A stretch of 64,000 nt of DNA from Cheilinus undulatus (GCF_018320785.1 NC_054866.1:36805000-36868999); one strand, 5' to 3'. Shown: positions 22,476 to 54,308, counted from the first letter of the stretch. Made by a program: numbers and translations. Notes: generated by a model not told the origin, from the letters alone.

Positions 22476-25400
22476 TTAGTGTATTTTCAGAGTTTTGAGT
22501 AAGGCAGCCAGTTGCTGTAGAGCCTTTTCTCCCACTGAGGAGAGCCAACAGCTCCATCTTTCTACGGTGGCCTCCATCACCTCGTATGCCAACCCCACTG
22601 CATCCCACACATACGTCGTCAGTTCACTGCTCATGCCGTGGACCACCTGACTGAACCAGGACAGCATAGAGAAACCCAACGACGCCCCTCCCACTGGGTT
22701 GACCCACAGTGCCACCAGCAGCAGCAGCAGCCCCAACAGCACCATAGAAGAAGTCGGTTTGAGGTCCCATAACCAGTTCTCAGGCTCATCCCGCCCTGTT
22801 TCAGTTTCTACGCCTGCCTCCACACAGCCACATCTGGTGCAGCAGCACAGCTTCGGGATGGGGGCTTCCTCCAGGCTGCCGATGGTCACAACAGGCCAGT
22901 GCTGCTGGAGGAAGTCAGCCGCCCGTGGGCTGACGGAGAGGTTTATCACGGAGGGCAGAGGAGTTTTAATGAACTCCTCCACCCGTTCTCTGAACAGGTG
23001 CACCTTCTCCAGGAAGACCAGAGGCGAGTCCTCCTCTTCGACTGATGAGCCCAGAGACACCAGGTCCAACTGTTCCTCCTGCAGGAGAACACACTGTTAC
23101 CTTGGCTCAGGTACACTGAAGCTGCCCAAACAATCAGTCCATTTGTCAACCAATCAAAGGCAACTTAACCATCTGACAAGAATACAGTAATATGTCAGCT
23201 CACTGAGTGAGGTAATTAACTATTATTGTGATGATTTTAACATTGGATTAATATTTGTAACTAACAGGGCTTACTTCCTCTTTTTGAATCGTATACGTCT
23301 CCTTTTTTTCACCAAATTTCTGAATTACTTCTCATAGGATGCCGACTCTATAAACCTCCTGAGACTGGAGCTTTTGTTTGGAATGCATTTTTAGTTTCTC
23401 TAAATTATTTGGGATCAGTGGGACCTGAAAACCTCAACCTTAACTTTGTACAGGACCTTTTTTTAACCAGAAGTGGTGTCTGAAAATCTCCTTAAGTTCC
23501 TGTTCTGCAAAAAATACACTGGTGAAATGGTTTTAGGGAACATGTTCTTCAGTCAGTCAGAAAAGGTGTCAGTCATTTTGATGATAGACCACAAGGACTG
23601 GTTAAAGCCAGGCATGGACAATATTTCCACTAAAAGTTCTGAATTTCTTGGAAACTTTCCTTTCCAAATCAACACAAATTCCCCAAAATTTCAAAGAAAT
23701 AACTTAAATTTTCCATGAAAAGTTGGAAACATCTTGTTAAAGTATCCCATAAAAATATTTTTAAAAAATACATTCCATCAAAATTAGATGAAAATGATGG
23801 CTAACTCTCTTTAACATCCAAATAAAATTCCTAAAAATTTCCATGAAAATTCTTAACAATGTAAGAGGACAGCCACCCAATGTGTTTACCATGTTCATGG
23901 GTGGTAACATTTTTTTCAGCACAACCTCATTTTTATCAAACAAAATATTTTTATTTTACTTTAACTTGCTGTACTATATATAGGACCTTCACAAAACTAA
24001 AGTTGTCATTTCAAGCATTACAAATAAAGAAAATATATCTAAAGGCTTTTATTCCCTCTCATTAATGCCCTAGTTTAAATGTTTTTTTAACTTAAGTATA
24101 CAAAGAAAATTATGGTATTCTTTACAGTCTAAGACCGTAAGGGATTACCAAACAGTGAAAATTAAACATATAAATGTGTAGAAGTGAGGGGCGCAGGTGA
24201 CCTAGTGGTTAAAGGCGCGCCCCATGTATGCGGGTGGCCGGGTTCAAATCCAGCTTGTGGCCCTTTCCCGCATGTCTCTCTCCCGCGCTCATGTCCCTGT
24301 TTCTGATTCTATCCACTGTCCTCTCTGCCAGGAAAGGCACAAAAAGCCCAAAATAAACAAGTGAGCCAAAAATCACGCTAAATAAAAATTCAATAAAGTG
24401 TTAATTCCCATTTTAGCTGTCCCACTGTAAAATATTTTAAAAACACAATTAAAAGGGTAATTCAATTACATGGACTACATTTTTACAACATGAATGACTG
24501 GCAGATAGTAAAAAATATACTGAGTTTTTTTACTTTTAAAAAATGTCATAAAATGCTGAAATTATGAAAAAAATTACCAATGCCAGTCCTGTGTGTAGAA
24601 TTAATTTTTATATCAAATTCAGATCATCATAATTCCTGTAGTAACTGACTTTTGGACATTATTTAGTGCTTTTTGCTTACTTATATATATATTTATTTAT
24701 TTATTTATTTTTTTTTTTTTTTTTTTTTTTTTCCTTTAAGATTTATTTTTTTTTCATATGATTTTGAAATTCTTATATTAGTTTATAAAGCACTACATGG
24801 CCTCAACCCAGACTACCTCTCAGAGATGGTTTTAGTTTATGAACCAGACAGACCCTCAGATCCTCTGGCACTTCTCTTTTGGCTGTTCCACAGAGCAGAA
24901 CTAAAAATTATGGTGATTCTTCCTTCAGTTTTTATGCTCCAAGACAGTGGAACAGCCTACCAGAGGAGCTGAGAAGATTGAGATTTTTATTTTAAATCTT
25001 ACTTTTAGGGTTTTTAGGCTTTTATTTAACTCTAATTATGATCATCTTTGTTTTAATGTCCAGTTTTACAGGCTTTGAATTATTTGGAATGTTAAATATG
25101 TTATCATTGTTTTGTTTTTACTCTCACTGTTTTCATGCAAATTTTAATGTTTCCTATTTTATAAATTCTTCCCTTTTCTGCTTTGTCTTTTATCTCTGTC
25201 TCTTTTCTTACCATTCAGCTTTTTAGCTATTTTAGTAAACTACTTTTGTGTGCATTAGTCTCTAAACCTTTTTACCATTTTACCTTTTTGTCAATCACTT
25301 TTGTACAATCCTGGAAAGCACTTTGAACTGCAATTGAATTTGTTTGAAAGGTGCTATAGAAATGAAGTTTGATTGATTAATTAAAAAAACTGCAAAAGAG

Positions 25401-27079
25401 CTTAAAAATCATACTTTCCACACAAAGTGATTGAAATGCAACATGTGGCTTTGTTTGTGTGCCATCATGTGACACAAAAAAAGATGACATTATGTGGTCT
25501 TCATCATGGACTCCTAAGGTTTAATTTACTTCATCTATTGTTTCTTTGTCTTTTTCCATTTTCTGTTCAACACATCTAGTAAGTTTTAGCTTTTCGAAAT
25601 TATTCTGAATACACTTTGTGATTAAAAGTATGCTAGACAAACAGACTGCCTTATAAAAACTTAAATTTACCATAACAGATCAAATCCTTCTCATGCTATT
25701 TCAAGAGCATTCATATTGCAAAGCAAAGATGTATATATGTAAACAAACAAACATGCAACCATCTCTGTACTTCTACAAATAGGCTCTCATTATAAACCTC
25801 TAGTATTTATCAGAGTCAAAGGTTGATAGTATTTACAAATACCAACATTAAAAAAAACTACAGATCTTCAGCCATGTTGTTTAATCAAATGCTGCTGACA
25901 GAGAGGGAGATAGAGAGAGAGCGCTCTGTCTAAACTGACAAATAAATTGGTGCCAGTGTATTTGTGTAATTTAGACTGTGTGTAGGAGTTTGTCTCCGTT
26001 TTTGTATTTAAAACAAGAAATTATCCAATGTTTCGTACCTAGGATTTCCATTTTTGTTGCTGTAATAGTATCAGTTACCAACATAAACTGTGTCATTCTT
26101 GTGGTTATCTGCCCATGCCCAAATATCTAGTGGAGTGAGACAACCTCTAAATGTGTTATGACAATGATATCTGAAACACACCTGCAGCTCCTTGACTCTG
26201 AGTATGAGGGGATCATAAGCCCGGGACACCTCCGTCCCAGCCTTGTCCAGAGCCTCCAGGTAGGCATGTCTTTTGAGTGCAAGCACCGCCTCCAGTGTCT
26301 GGAAAAACTGATTGACCTCCTGTCGGTCCTGCCTCACCAGACCCTCACAGCGGGCCTTCTCCTGCTCCAGCTGCTCCCCCAGCTCACACATCTGATGAAG
26401 ACAATCAAATTTATAATATCAGATACACTGCAGCAGCATAAGTTTAACACATTACACAGATTTGTTAAAGGCAATATTTGAGGGATTCCTCACCTGTGTC
26501 CATCTTTTCTCAGACAGTCTTGCCAGCAGCAGAGATGGGGTCTGTTTTTCTCTGATGAAGGCAGCCTGTAGGTCGTCTATGGGATGGCCCTGGTGCTCCC
26601 CGATAGTGAGACAGAGTCCGCAGATCAGCTGTCGATCCTGGATGCAGTACATATTCAGCGGCTGCCTGTGGTGCTCCTCACAGGGAGGGGGACGTGGCTC
26701 ACTTTCATTCTGGTACTGTGAAGACGAGGAAAAGATGACTGCAAACACAACATAAAGAGCTGCCTTATGAGAGGATTTAATATGGTAGATAAAGGGTTAA
26801 CATTTCAGGGGGATTCTCTCCTACTTTCTCAATGATAGCACGCAGACAAACGTTGGTGGGCAGAGCTTCAATGCCTGCCGGGGGCAGCTCCACCACACTG
26901 CGACAGTTGGGGCATTTTAAAGGCAGGCGGAGCGGACGCCAGATGGAATAATTGGTGGACACCTGGAGCAGGTTGTCCAGGCAGTTCTTACAGAAGGTGT
27001 GAGAGCAGGGCAGGACTCTCGGGTCAGAGAACAGAGAGTAGCACACAGAGCACGTCAGGTCCTCCTCCAGGTTGTCCAT
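22476..27079 (-). CDS. trim59: trim59, tripartite motif protein 59 (membrane-anchored RING E3 ligase)
   Basis: Coding exons, in transcript order: 27079-26825, 26715-26494, 26391-26182, 23078-22476 (stop at 22476-22478). All junctions are GT-AG and phase 0; total 429 aa (human 403). The RING finger has C10, C13, C25, H27, C30, C33, C56 and C59 (LTCSVC ... CSHTFCKNC ... CPNC). The B-box 2 has C97, H100, C109, D112, C117, C120, H126 and H129. A coiled coil covers about residues 150-230. One hydrophobic segment, MVLLGLLLLLVALWV, near 341-355 is the C-terminal membrane anchor. Known role of the family: ER-membrane ubiquitin ligase in innate signalling and proliferation. The start fits the conserved M-x-N-x-EE-x-LTC N-terminus. 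A non-coding first exon lies at about 30866-30960. The gene is convergent with smc4 and tandem with kpna4. Confidence 0.97.
24185..24410 (+). mobile_element. tRNA-derived SINE
   Basis: The head has a B box GGTTCAAATCC (24241-24251) and an A-box-like GTGACCTAGTGGTTAAAGG about 40 bp upstream. It is followed by the CCCTTTCCCGCATGTCTCTC body and an A-rich tail with AAAAAGCCCAAAATAAACAA. This is a very common fish SINE layout. It lies in the long trim59 intron between coding exons 3 and 4. It is not a functional tRNA gene: the acceptor stem is absent. Confidence 0.8.
24684..24734. repeat. Low-complexity (TA)n/(TTTA)n/poly-T tract
   Basis: TATATATAT followed by TTTATTTATTTA and a run of more than 25 T. 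It abuts the LINE fragment that follows. Confidence 0.9.
24760..25382 (+). mobile_element. 5'-truncated LINE (L2/CR1-type) with RT C-terminus remnant
   Basis: Bases 24783-24855 read VYKALHGLNPDYLSEM, then after one frameshift LRSSGTSLLAVPQSRTK and APRQWNSLPEELRR. These are the hallmark C-terminal motifs of L2-clade reverse transcriptases. The 3' part ends GGTGCTATAGAAATGAAGTT with a GATTGATTAATTA tail, typical of these LINEs. It is non-functional: 5'-truncated and frameshifted. It sits in the trim59 intron between coding exons 3 and 4. Confidence 0.85.
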
Positions 27080-27161
27080 ATTGGAGACGAGAGGCCGGGC
27101 TCAAAGAGGAGGATGGAGGGAGAGGAGGATCTGGCAGGATGGATGAAAGCTACGTGTGTTA
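27080..27161 (-). other. trim59 5' UTR segment and candidate acceptor
   Basis: GC-rich sequence upstream of the trim59 ATG. On the minus strand the acceptor-like TTTTTCTGAACAG precedes it, so the 5' UTR probably splices here from the distal first exon. Confidence 0.5.
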
Positions 27162-27624
27162 CCTGTTCAGAAAAATATATCAACTAGCTGCTACTGTAAC
27201 TTGTAACAGCTTAAAACAATTCTGCCTAATAAGAAGAAAATAAACACATTTTAAAACTGAGTTCTGTTATGATAAAACCATTAATAGAGCATTGATCACA
27301 CACCACCTGCTTTTGTTATAAAGCAGTCTGACAAAGGACATCAATTATTACAAAAAAGTCAAGACAAAGCTCCTTAGTTATAAAGTACTGAAATACCAAT
27401 GTCTCTTCAAGACTGAGAAACGCAAAAAAGGCCATCAAGTATTATTGAAAAATCTTGCTGCCTTTGATTACAACTTCAATGGCATGGCTTCTCAATAATT
27501 GTCACATCTGATCATTTCAGGGGAGCTGGATTAGATTCTTTCATGAAAAATCACTGCTTAGGAAAAGATCACAAAGATAGGGATACAAAATGCTATTTGC
27601 ATTGCACAATAGTAGTAGCACATA

Positions 27625-28180
27625 CAGAGCTTAACAAATTTATTAGACCACCCTAACCCTTACCAAAGTAAGGTTTATGCCACAGCTGCCCTAAATTAAC
27701 AGCATTGGTAATTACCAAAATCTTTTTTTTGTTTGTTTCTGCAATGGTTAATACAACAATATGTAGACGCTCTTTAACGCAAATGATATTTTTAATGCTA
27801 AAATATAATTATTTTTGTTATCCATGAATTTTCAAATTTACTGATTACAAAAAAACTGAAAAAAAAAAAAAAATAGTAAAGCACATTATTATTTCTTGAT
27901 TAATATGTGAAATTATAGTTTTTTACTTGCATTCCTGAAGAAAAAAAAATGAGTTTTAGTGGTTGAATGTTATGCTTGATTTATTTCTGACTTCTCAGAG
28001 AAGCCCACTGAACCGGCTCAAATTTGGGTGAATTCAGTTTGAAATCCCTCATTCCTGTTCAAAATGGTAAAACGTGGAGAGCTGACCGAAAATGAAAGAG
28101 TCCGCATTAAAGTACTTTATGATGCTGGATGGTCTCTGAGACAAATATGACAGGTGGGCTAATAAATTTGTTAAGCACTG
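27625..28180 (+). mobile_element. Internally deleted Tc1/mariner-type element with transposase stub
   Basis: The inverted ends are CAGAGCTTAACAAATTTATT (left) and AATAAATTTGTTAAGCACTG (right), each flanked by TA (27623-27624; 28181-28182). Near the right end an ORF at 28064-28150 starts MVKRGELTENERV and contains YDAGWSLRQI before a stop. This resembles the helix-turn-helix N-terminus of Tc1-family transposases. The rest of the transposase is gone. It lies in the trim59 5' intron. Confidence 0.85.
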
Positions 28181-28245
28181 TATATGCTTTAAAATTCAAT
28201 ATTGGTATCTGTAGATATGAACTTTTCTGACCATATTTACAGCCC

Positions 28246-28456
28246 ATAAGCCAAAGACATGGTCATTACGTTAACTGGGGCCTCTAAATTGCCCATATGT
28301 GTGAGTGTGAGCGTGCCTGGTTGTTGTCTCTATAAGTTAGCCCAGCGATTGACTGTTGATCAGTCCAGGGTGCACCCCACCTCTCGCCCAGTGACAACTG
28401 GGAAAGGCTCCAGCCCCCACAACCCTGAAAAGGATAACCGGTGTAGAAAATGGATG
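28246..28456 (-). repeat. Fragment of a common fish interspersed repeat (same family as 62366-62710)
   Basis: On the minus strand it reads CATCCATTTTCTACACCGG, ... TCACTGGGCGAGAGGTGGGG, ... GCTCACACTCACACATA, ... CAATTTAGAGG. These are the same ordered blocks as in 62366-62710. It is truncated at its 3' side relative to that copy. Confidence 0.8.
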
Positions 28457-28459
28457 TTT

Positions 28460-30865
28460 ATCAGCCATAAATACCTGCTGTATAAATCACCGATCAACAG
28501 TAAAATAACTACCATGAACCATGAACATGAATGCTGGGCAGTTAACCATCATGGAAACAATATAATAATGATTAGAAGATTACTGTACCACATGTGGTAT
28601 TACGCTCATTTTGTCCACAGGTATTGTCTTGTGGTAAATTTGTAAGTGTTGTGATATTATATTGCCATAAAAGTATTTTTTTAAATTAATTGCTTTAATA
28701 GATCTCTAGTTTATATATTTGTTTTTCAAAGTGTTTAATGCTACAAGATCAATGATGTAACTTATATTGGCATCTGTGCTCATGTTTGTCCCTATTATTC
28801 TATTTTGTATGTGTTAATTCATTTACTTGATTATACATTGTTTTGATTTATTGTTTTTTTTCCTGGAATGTAATATTACCAGGAAAGACCCATGGGGAAG
28901 GAGAGGGTTTTGGTATTGAGACAAATAGGTAGTTGCAGGTTTGCAATGATTTTTTTTTTTTTGTCTCATTATTAGTTATAATGGTGTGAATTCATGCAGT
29001 GTTACTGATATGAAGATACCTGCTACCTCTATTAAATAAATAAAAAGTCGGCCACAAAAAAAGGAATGAGATAAAGGGTGCTGCTTTGTCCACAGGGACA
29101 CAACCAGAGTTCTTCACATAAGCTTTATGAAGACTTTCAGCAAATAAAATGAATCAACAAAGATTTTATTTTTTAAATGCAACCAGCCTGCTCAGAGAAA
29201 TGGCTGGACCCCTGAAAGCCCCACTGAATGGTGTCCTAATGAGATGTGAATAAATGTCAATGCATTTACATTAGATCACCTGTGTTGGTTCAAGCCTTTG
29301 GGCTAACCTGCTCAGGTTAGATTTTGGAGCTAACTGGAAAAAAGTTTGCCACCAAACCATTGCTGTGGTCTGATAAGTGAGCCAGCTTCCTTATTTTGTC
29401 ATCTTTTTTTAAACTCCTGGCACTCCCTGAGGATGTTTTATTATATTCTTTGATTATTTTTGACTGGCAAGTTATGCTGTTTTTATGATATGCTTTTCAC
29501 ATGTGATGTGAATGTATTGTGATGATGAATAAGCTGGTGATGCACGACAAAATTCTGAGCAATCTAACAAAGTTTTATCTCATCTTTGTTTTGTTGATAC
29601 CCAGATGTTTTTCAAGGTTCTGGCATTGCTATACACAATCAAAAGATACTGGCCATACAGTTAAGAGAATGGACTGCTAACTTAAAAAACATTAATAGTC
29701 AAATGGTATAGGACAGATATTTTGTCAGGTGTGCTTGCATGATCCTAAACAGTTCCATTATCATAATATCAAAAATGAAAATTACACTTTTTGTAATTTT
29801 TTTAAAGTAAACAAAATAAATAAATAAATAAACAAGGGGGTCTATATGTTTCATGGGCAACTTGGTAGGGCTTAGAACTACAATGTGGACAAACGAATAA
29901 GCATATAAAGTGTGCCAGGGCACAATGATTTGATAAGAACATGTCTCAGGCGAAGTGGCATTAAAAAAGACCTTTCCTAAGTAAAACTAAGTTTTTTAAA
30001 GACCTTTTGTGGATCTGCAGAAACCTTGTTGAATGTACCAGGCGTTATACAATCACTTACAGCATAATTAGTGTTACCCAATTATACTAGTGGGTTTAAG
30101 TAGAAGGGATTGCTTCATTTTACTAAGTGTGGAAAAGATCTGTTACTGAAAAACAACAGCCAAACCCCGGCTCAGCTCCTATTAGAGGATCACTTCTGTT
30201 GTGTTGTGTGAGTATGGCCTCTCCTCTAGTTACAGCTCGCACCACAGTGACAATGGGAGGCCTTATGCCAGCACCCACCCAGTCCCAACACACATACAAA
30301 GACTCGCACACATTGTGGTCAGGTCAGGCTGTTCAGATGTCCCAAAAGCCTGATCCATTATGGAGACAACCTGCAGCCTTTTAGGCGCCAGGATTCAAAC
30401 AGGTAACAGGTGCTCTGCAGAGGACCATTAGAATTAGCGCAAAGTGGATGTGAGTCATACCCACATGGTTACATTGCAGCATGACGGCATACGTTTGTTA
30501 TCTTTAAATTTTAACAATTTCAACATTTAGCACACTGGGCAACTTAAAGATCAGTTAAACATCTACAATTATGATTAATTCTCTTATAAACCAGTTTTTA
30601 CTTTGTAAGACGCATATAAACTCTTAATTCGTAGGGTTACAAACACCCAGCGCAACGTCCAAAAACGTCAGTTTTAAAAAAATGTTTAATCCTTCGTTTA
30701 CCTTGCGTTCCCCAAGCTACTGACATTTCGTAAGTCGCGGTTATTTAAATGCATTTTTGACCATTTATTAACGACTGCTTTATCGTCCATATATCAAAGC
30801 TGGCGAGACACAATGAGCACCATGTAAAAAGTTGTATTGGTCGATAAAACTAGAGTCAAACTCAC
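28460..30865 (-). other. Distal trim59 5' intron, mostly featureless
   Basis: AT-rich sequence. A GC-richer island at 30130-30330 is open on both strands but has no recognisable protein similarity or splice support. No clear mobile-element ends. Confidence 0.5.
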
Positions 30866-30960
30866 CGTCTGTCCGGGGAAAAGTCTGTCCAAAACAGAGC
30901 TTTCATTTCCTGTTCCTTCTTGTGGTGCATTCAGGCAGCCTCGGTAAAACCCGCAACTAC
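30866..30960 (-). other. trim59 non-coding first exon and promoter region (candidate)
   Basis: On the minus strand a strong donor G|GTGAGT follows 30866, preceded by GC-richer sequence with an Ets-like ACAGGAAATG (about 30900-30910). No TATA box is seen. It would splice to the 5' UTR acceptor near 27162, giving an intron of about 3.7 kb. The start site is a guess. Confidence 0.5.
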
Positions 30961-31352
30961 AAGGAGCCGCAAGAGGTTCGCATCCGAAGGCTTGTGCCTA
31001 GAGAGGACATTCTCGTATTGTTTTATCGCTAACAAATAAATCTGTTTAGTCCATAAACGTATCGTGCATCGGTGTTTTGCTTAGCCGCTTCTGCTGATAA
31101 ATACTTCACTTCCGAGACCTTTGAATGCATCTTATATTATTTTCCGCAATGCGCATGCGTCGAAACGGTCTTCATGACCAATCAAGCTTCGCTTTTTCTT
31201 AATTTGAATTCTAGCTGGACCGTTAGAGAGGGGAGGAGTGTTTTTTGTTTCTTCAGGAGTAAACAAGAACCAGAAAAAACGTAAAAATAAGTCACACAAC
31301 TTCTTCACAACAGACCACACACACACACAGTCTCCCGGTTTGGGTTTCACTA

Positions 31353-33574
31353 TTTATTTTCTTGAAGACAACCTATCCTGAATAACCTATCTCCCCAAAA
31401 AAAGTTTTTTTGGGCAAACCATCTTTTTTCTTTCCATCATAATTTTAGATTTGAAACCACATGTTTGCTAACAAGGAATGCTGCAAAAAAATACCCCTAT
31501 GTTCAACAGAAGGTGTATGAGCACAATGTGTAATCATTTACTACAGTGTTTGAAGTTAACACAAAAAATGGGTAAGGGTAAGCGAGGGTCAGTTTGTACA
31601 CCTAGCTGGTATAAGAGGAAAGAGGAGTGTGGGGCTAAGGACTCGGCAAGGTACTAAAGGTACAGCAAACTTGTTCATGGGTTTATTTATTATTCAGGAG
31701 AACCCACTTCAACTCCAGCCTGACAAGTGGGACGCCCTCTGACCATGAGGGTAGGGAGGTTAATTCCCCTCTTAGTCTAGCTGAGATACATTAGCAGATT
31801 TATTACTGCTGCTCCTGAAATTAAGTCATTATTTTCTCAAGTATCACTAAAAAGCATCATTGGATTACTCTAGAAAGACAATAAAGATTGTGGTTGAGTG
31901 ATGCATATTGTAAAGGTCGTTGGCTGGTCGAAACCTATAAAACCTACCAACGACCCTTCAGAAAGACTTCAGGCCTCACTTTGCAGTACATGTGCAAAAC
32001 CATAGATTATTTAGCAAGTCGGACACTAGTGGGGGGTAAGGGAAGGGAAAACATGTAACATTTAAGCACAGTTTTACTTAAAATGAAAATTACACTGTAT
32101 CCACAGCCTAAGGAAACTAAAATACCCTAAAAATAACTGTGCTATAGTTTAGTACATGCAAAGGTTATGATTCACAATCCTACGTGAAATGGCCATTGTT
32201 CTCTTCTCCCTTATGGCAACAATACTGCAAAGCAGTGATTTTGCTGTAAATTGAAGGAAAAATAATGAAGTGTCACAAGGGGGACAACTGGTCATTTGGT
32301 TGATTATAGTGATGATGTCAATATTTCACAGCATCAAGCCCATGTCTGGTGCGTAGGTTAGGGTTCTGCATGAGGGTGGAATACGATCGTCGTCATTCAC
32401 CTTTACAGAAGCGATGAAACTAAAAGCTGAAAATAAAAGGTATCATAAAAAGGAACACACTGGAGGCAAAAAGAAAAGCCCAAAAGCCACCAAATGCATC
32501 TTAATACAATGCACTGCTGCTCCATACCTGCCATAGCATTGTCCAGTGTCAATTAATACTAACTTAACAATAATTCAAAACAAAAAATAATCCTTGTGAT
32601 GACGATGATTTTTTCTTATCCAAAGTTCTTCCTTTCAGGGATTTGAGGATCAGCCTCTCTTTCAAAGGCAGAATTTCTTTCCTGAAACCTTTGCTAACCT
32701 CAAAGTGTTGCATTTCTCAATTTTTGTTTCTCTCCAGATGTTGTATTTGTATTTTTTTCCCCCATCTCTTGCATGCGTTCTCACCCAGCCTTGCATACTC
32801 CCAGTCACGCACGCAGCCAAGCACACTCAACTCATCCGTCCATTCTCTCGCACATATGCGACACGCGCAGCCGGACTCCTGGCCTCGCCCACCAGGGGGG
32901 AGAGGATGGTGCCCTGTCGGGGACGTCTCGTTGGAGGAGATGAACCTGGCTCCTCAGCACTGAGTCCAGACATTCATACACAATGGGTCCATTCACACAC
33001 ATGTCTGATAGCGTGGCCGATTAGGGGAGGGGCACATTGAGGGTGGCGCCCTCTGTAGTCGGAGGACCGCAGAATTGTGATGGTTGTGGTTCATCTCAGT
33101 TCATTATTATAGTTTTTTTCATTGCTGCATTTTGTTGTATTGTAAGATTTCAACATCACTTGATTTGTTATGTTTGGATGTCCTTGGTTCTCCCCGGGCA
33201 GACATCGAGTTTTTTGTTGTCGTTTGAAGTAGTTTTCCGAAGGCGACAGCTCCAATAACACAGAAGTTACGTCAGCATGTCTCTCAACGCATTCGATGTA
33301 GATGTTTTTGCTTTTTTGCAACATGTAGCCACTCATTCTCATTCGCACCCACTCGCCATCTCAAACTTCATTTGGGCTGGTTTCCCCTGGAATGCCAAAT
33401 GAAAATCCACACATTTTTCTCTCAGATAAGATGCAGCCATGGATCCCACGAGCCAAGCACAATGGATCAAATTTCTCACACTCTCGCTCTCTCTCGCTTC
33501 TTTCTCTCCTAATTTTTTTATGTTGAACAGAGTGCTGCATCGTGAACAAAACTCCAGAATACCCCAGATGCCGT
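31353..33574 (-). other. Candidate long kpna4 3' UTR
   Basis: Sequence after the kpna4 stop. Minus-strand AATAAA motifs occur at 31682-31691 (two overlapping) and at 31353-31358, so the UTR could be about 1.9-2.2 kb. Human KPNA4 also has a long 3' UTR. It contains a short inverted repeat at 31912-31958. The 3' end is inferred, not proven. Confidence 0.45.
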
Positions 33575-53103
<19,529 letters not shown>

Positions 53104-53260
53104 GTTAGCAGTTCTGGTAACGTTAAATGCACTTGAACTCGTGGATTTAGCTTGTTAGCTACCCCTTTCTGGTTCCCTTTTCTCAGCCTTTCGTTAACGG
53201 ACTATTTTCTGCTGCTGTCCGCGGTGCATACTGGGAATGCCGGTGGAGGAGGCAGCCTCG
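53104..53260 (-). promoter_or_regulatory. kpna4 promoter / 5' UTR region
   Basis: Immediately upstream of the kpna4 ATG. Read on the minus strand it contains GGCATTCCCAGTATGC (53224-53239), close to the ZNF143/THAP11 promoter motif TTCCCAG-ATGC. No TATA box. The transcription start is not defined by sequence alone. Confidence 0.5.
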
Positions 53261-53289
53261 CTGTGGCGTAGAGGAAGGGTGGGGAAATC

Positions 53290-54300
53290 CCCTTTACTCT
53301 CATTGGCTTCACCGTTCACTTCTAATCTGCAGGGCGCGCCACATAACAACGTACTAACTCAGAGTTAGCATCAGTATTTACAGCAGTGGTCCTAAACTGG
53401 TTTAACATCATGTCAGAAACGACCCACGTTCAGAACATTTAAAGCACTGATATTTGGATGGAAACAAAAATATGATTGAGCAAAGGGACACAACTTCTAA
53501 AAAGCATGTAATATTAAGTATTAATTAAAAATTTTATTTTTGTAATTTTATATTATCTTATTTTATTATTATTTATTAATTTTTAATTTATTTTTAAAAA
53601 CTTTATTAAGCTGTAAATATTATCCGTAATGACAAATAGAGCATAGAAATAATAAAATAAGAATATCGTGAAAAATTCATTTTTCCTGTTATTTAATTCA
53701 AGAAGTGAAACTGTCATATTTTCTAAATTCATCTCAAACAAAGTAGAACATTTCAAGGCTTATTTGTTTTTTGTTTTAATGTTGATGATTACAGCTTACA
53801 GCTCACAAAAATCCACCATCTCAAATATTAGAAAACAATTGAAAAGTTGAAAAGAAGACTGCCGACTTCACTAAGACAATCATTGATGAATATAAAATAC
53901 TCAGTAGAAATAGTTAATCTTGTCCCTGATAGTCTTGTTTGCTTTTGTAAATCACATGAAGACATCAGTGTTACTTTCATGACCACATTAAAACTCCCCA
54001 CATGATCTTTGAATTAATCAGTTGTTACATAATATACACAGCTGTCTTCATCATTGGACAATATCCATTTCCCTCTTCATTTCCCCAGGCAGCATTTTCT
54101 TTAATCAGTATTTTAAAAGACAGCCGAATATTAAGATTGAATTAAATAACTTGTTTCTTTTGACTCCCTTGAGATTGCCAAAACCCTATTAAAGCCTTTC
54201 CCTTTATTTTCTTGCACTGCAACCTTTTTCCATAAAAGTTAAATGACATCTTATTCCATTTGTGCACAATGACAATATCATTCTTTTTTTTTTTTTAAAC
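53290..54300. other. Intergenic gap between kpna4 and arl14
   Basis: About 1 kb of very AT-rich DNA (53520-53660 especially) between the kpna4 promoter and the arl14 3' end. No gene or repeat ends recognised. Confidence 0.6.
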
Positions 54301-54308
54301 TGGGCATC

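Noticed and set aside
22699-23190. 163-codon open frame on the plus strand
   Set aside because: It is the antisense of the last trim59 coding exon; that exon has family and splice support on the minus strand and this frame has none.
23560-23970. Possible MITE with repeated AATTTCC and TTCCATGAAAA motifs
   Set aside because: Motifs occur on both strands, but no defined ends or flanking duplication could be found.
24195-24260. tRNA gene
   Set aside because: A and B boxes are present, but the cloverleaf arms do not pair and the body and tail are those of a SINE.
24673-24972. 99-codon frame as a gene
   Set aside because: Its middle is a frameshifted reverse-transcriptase remnant of a truncated LINE.
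32643-33040. 106- and 111-codon plus-strand frames
   Set aside because: They lie antisense in the presumed kpna4 3' UTR, overlap each other in different frames, and have no recognisable family or splice support.
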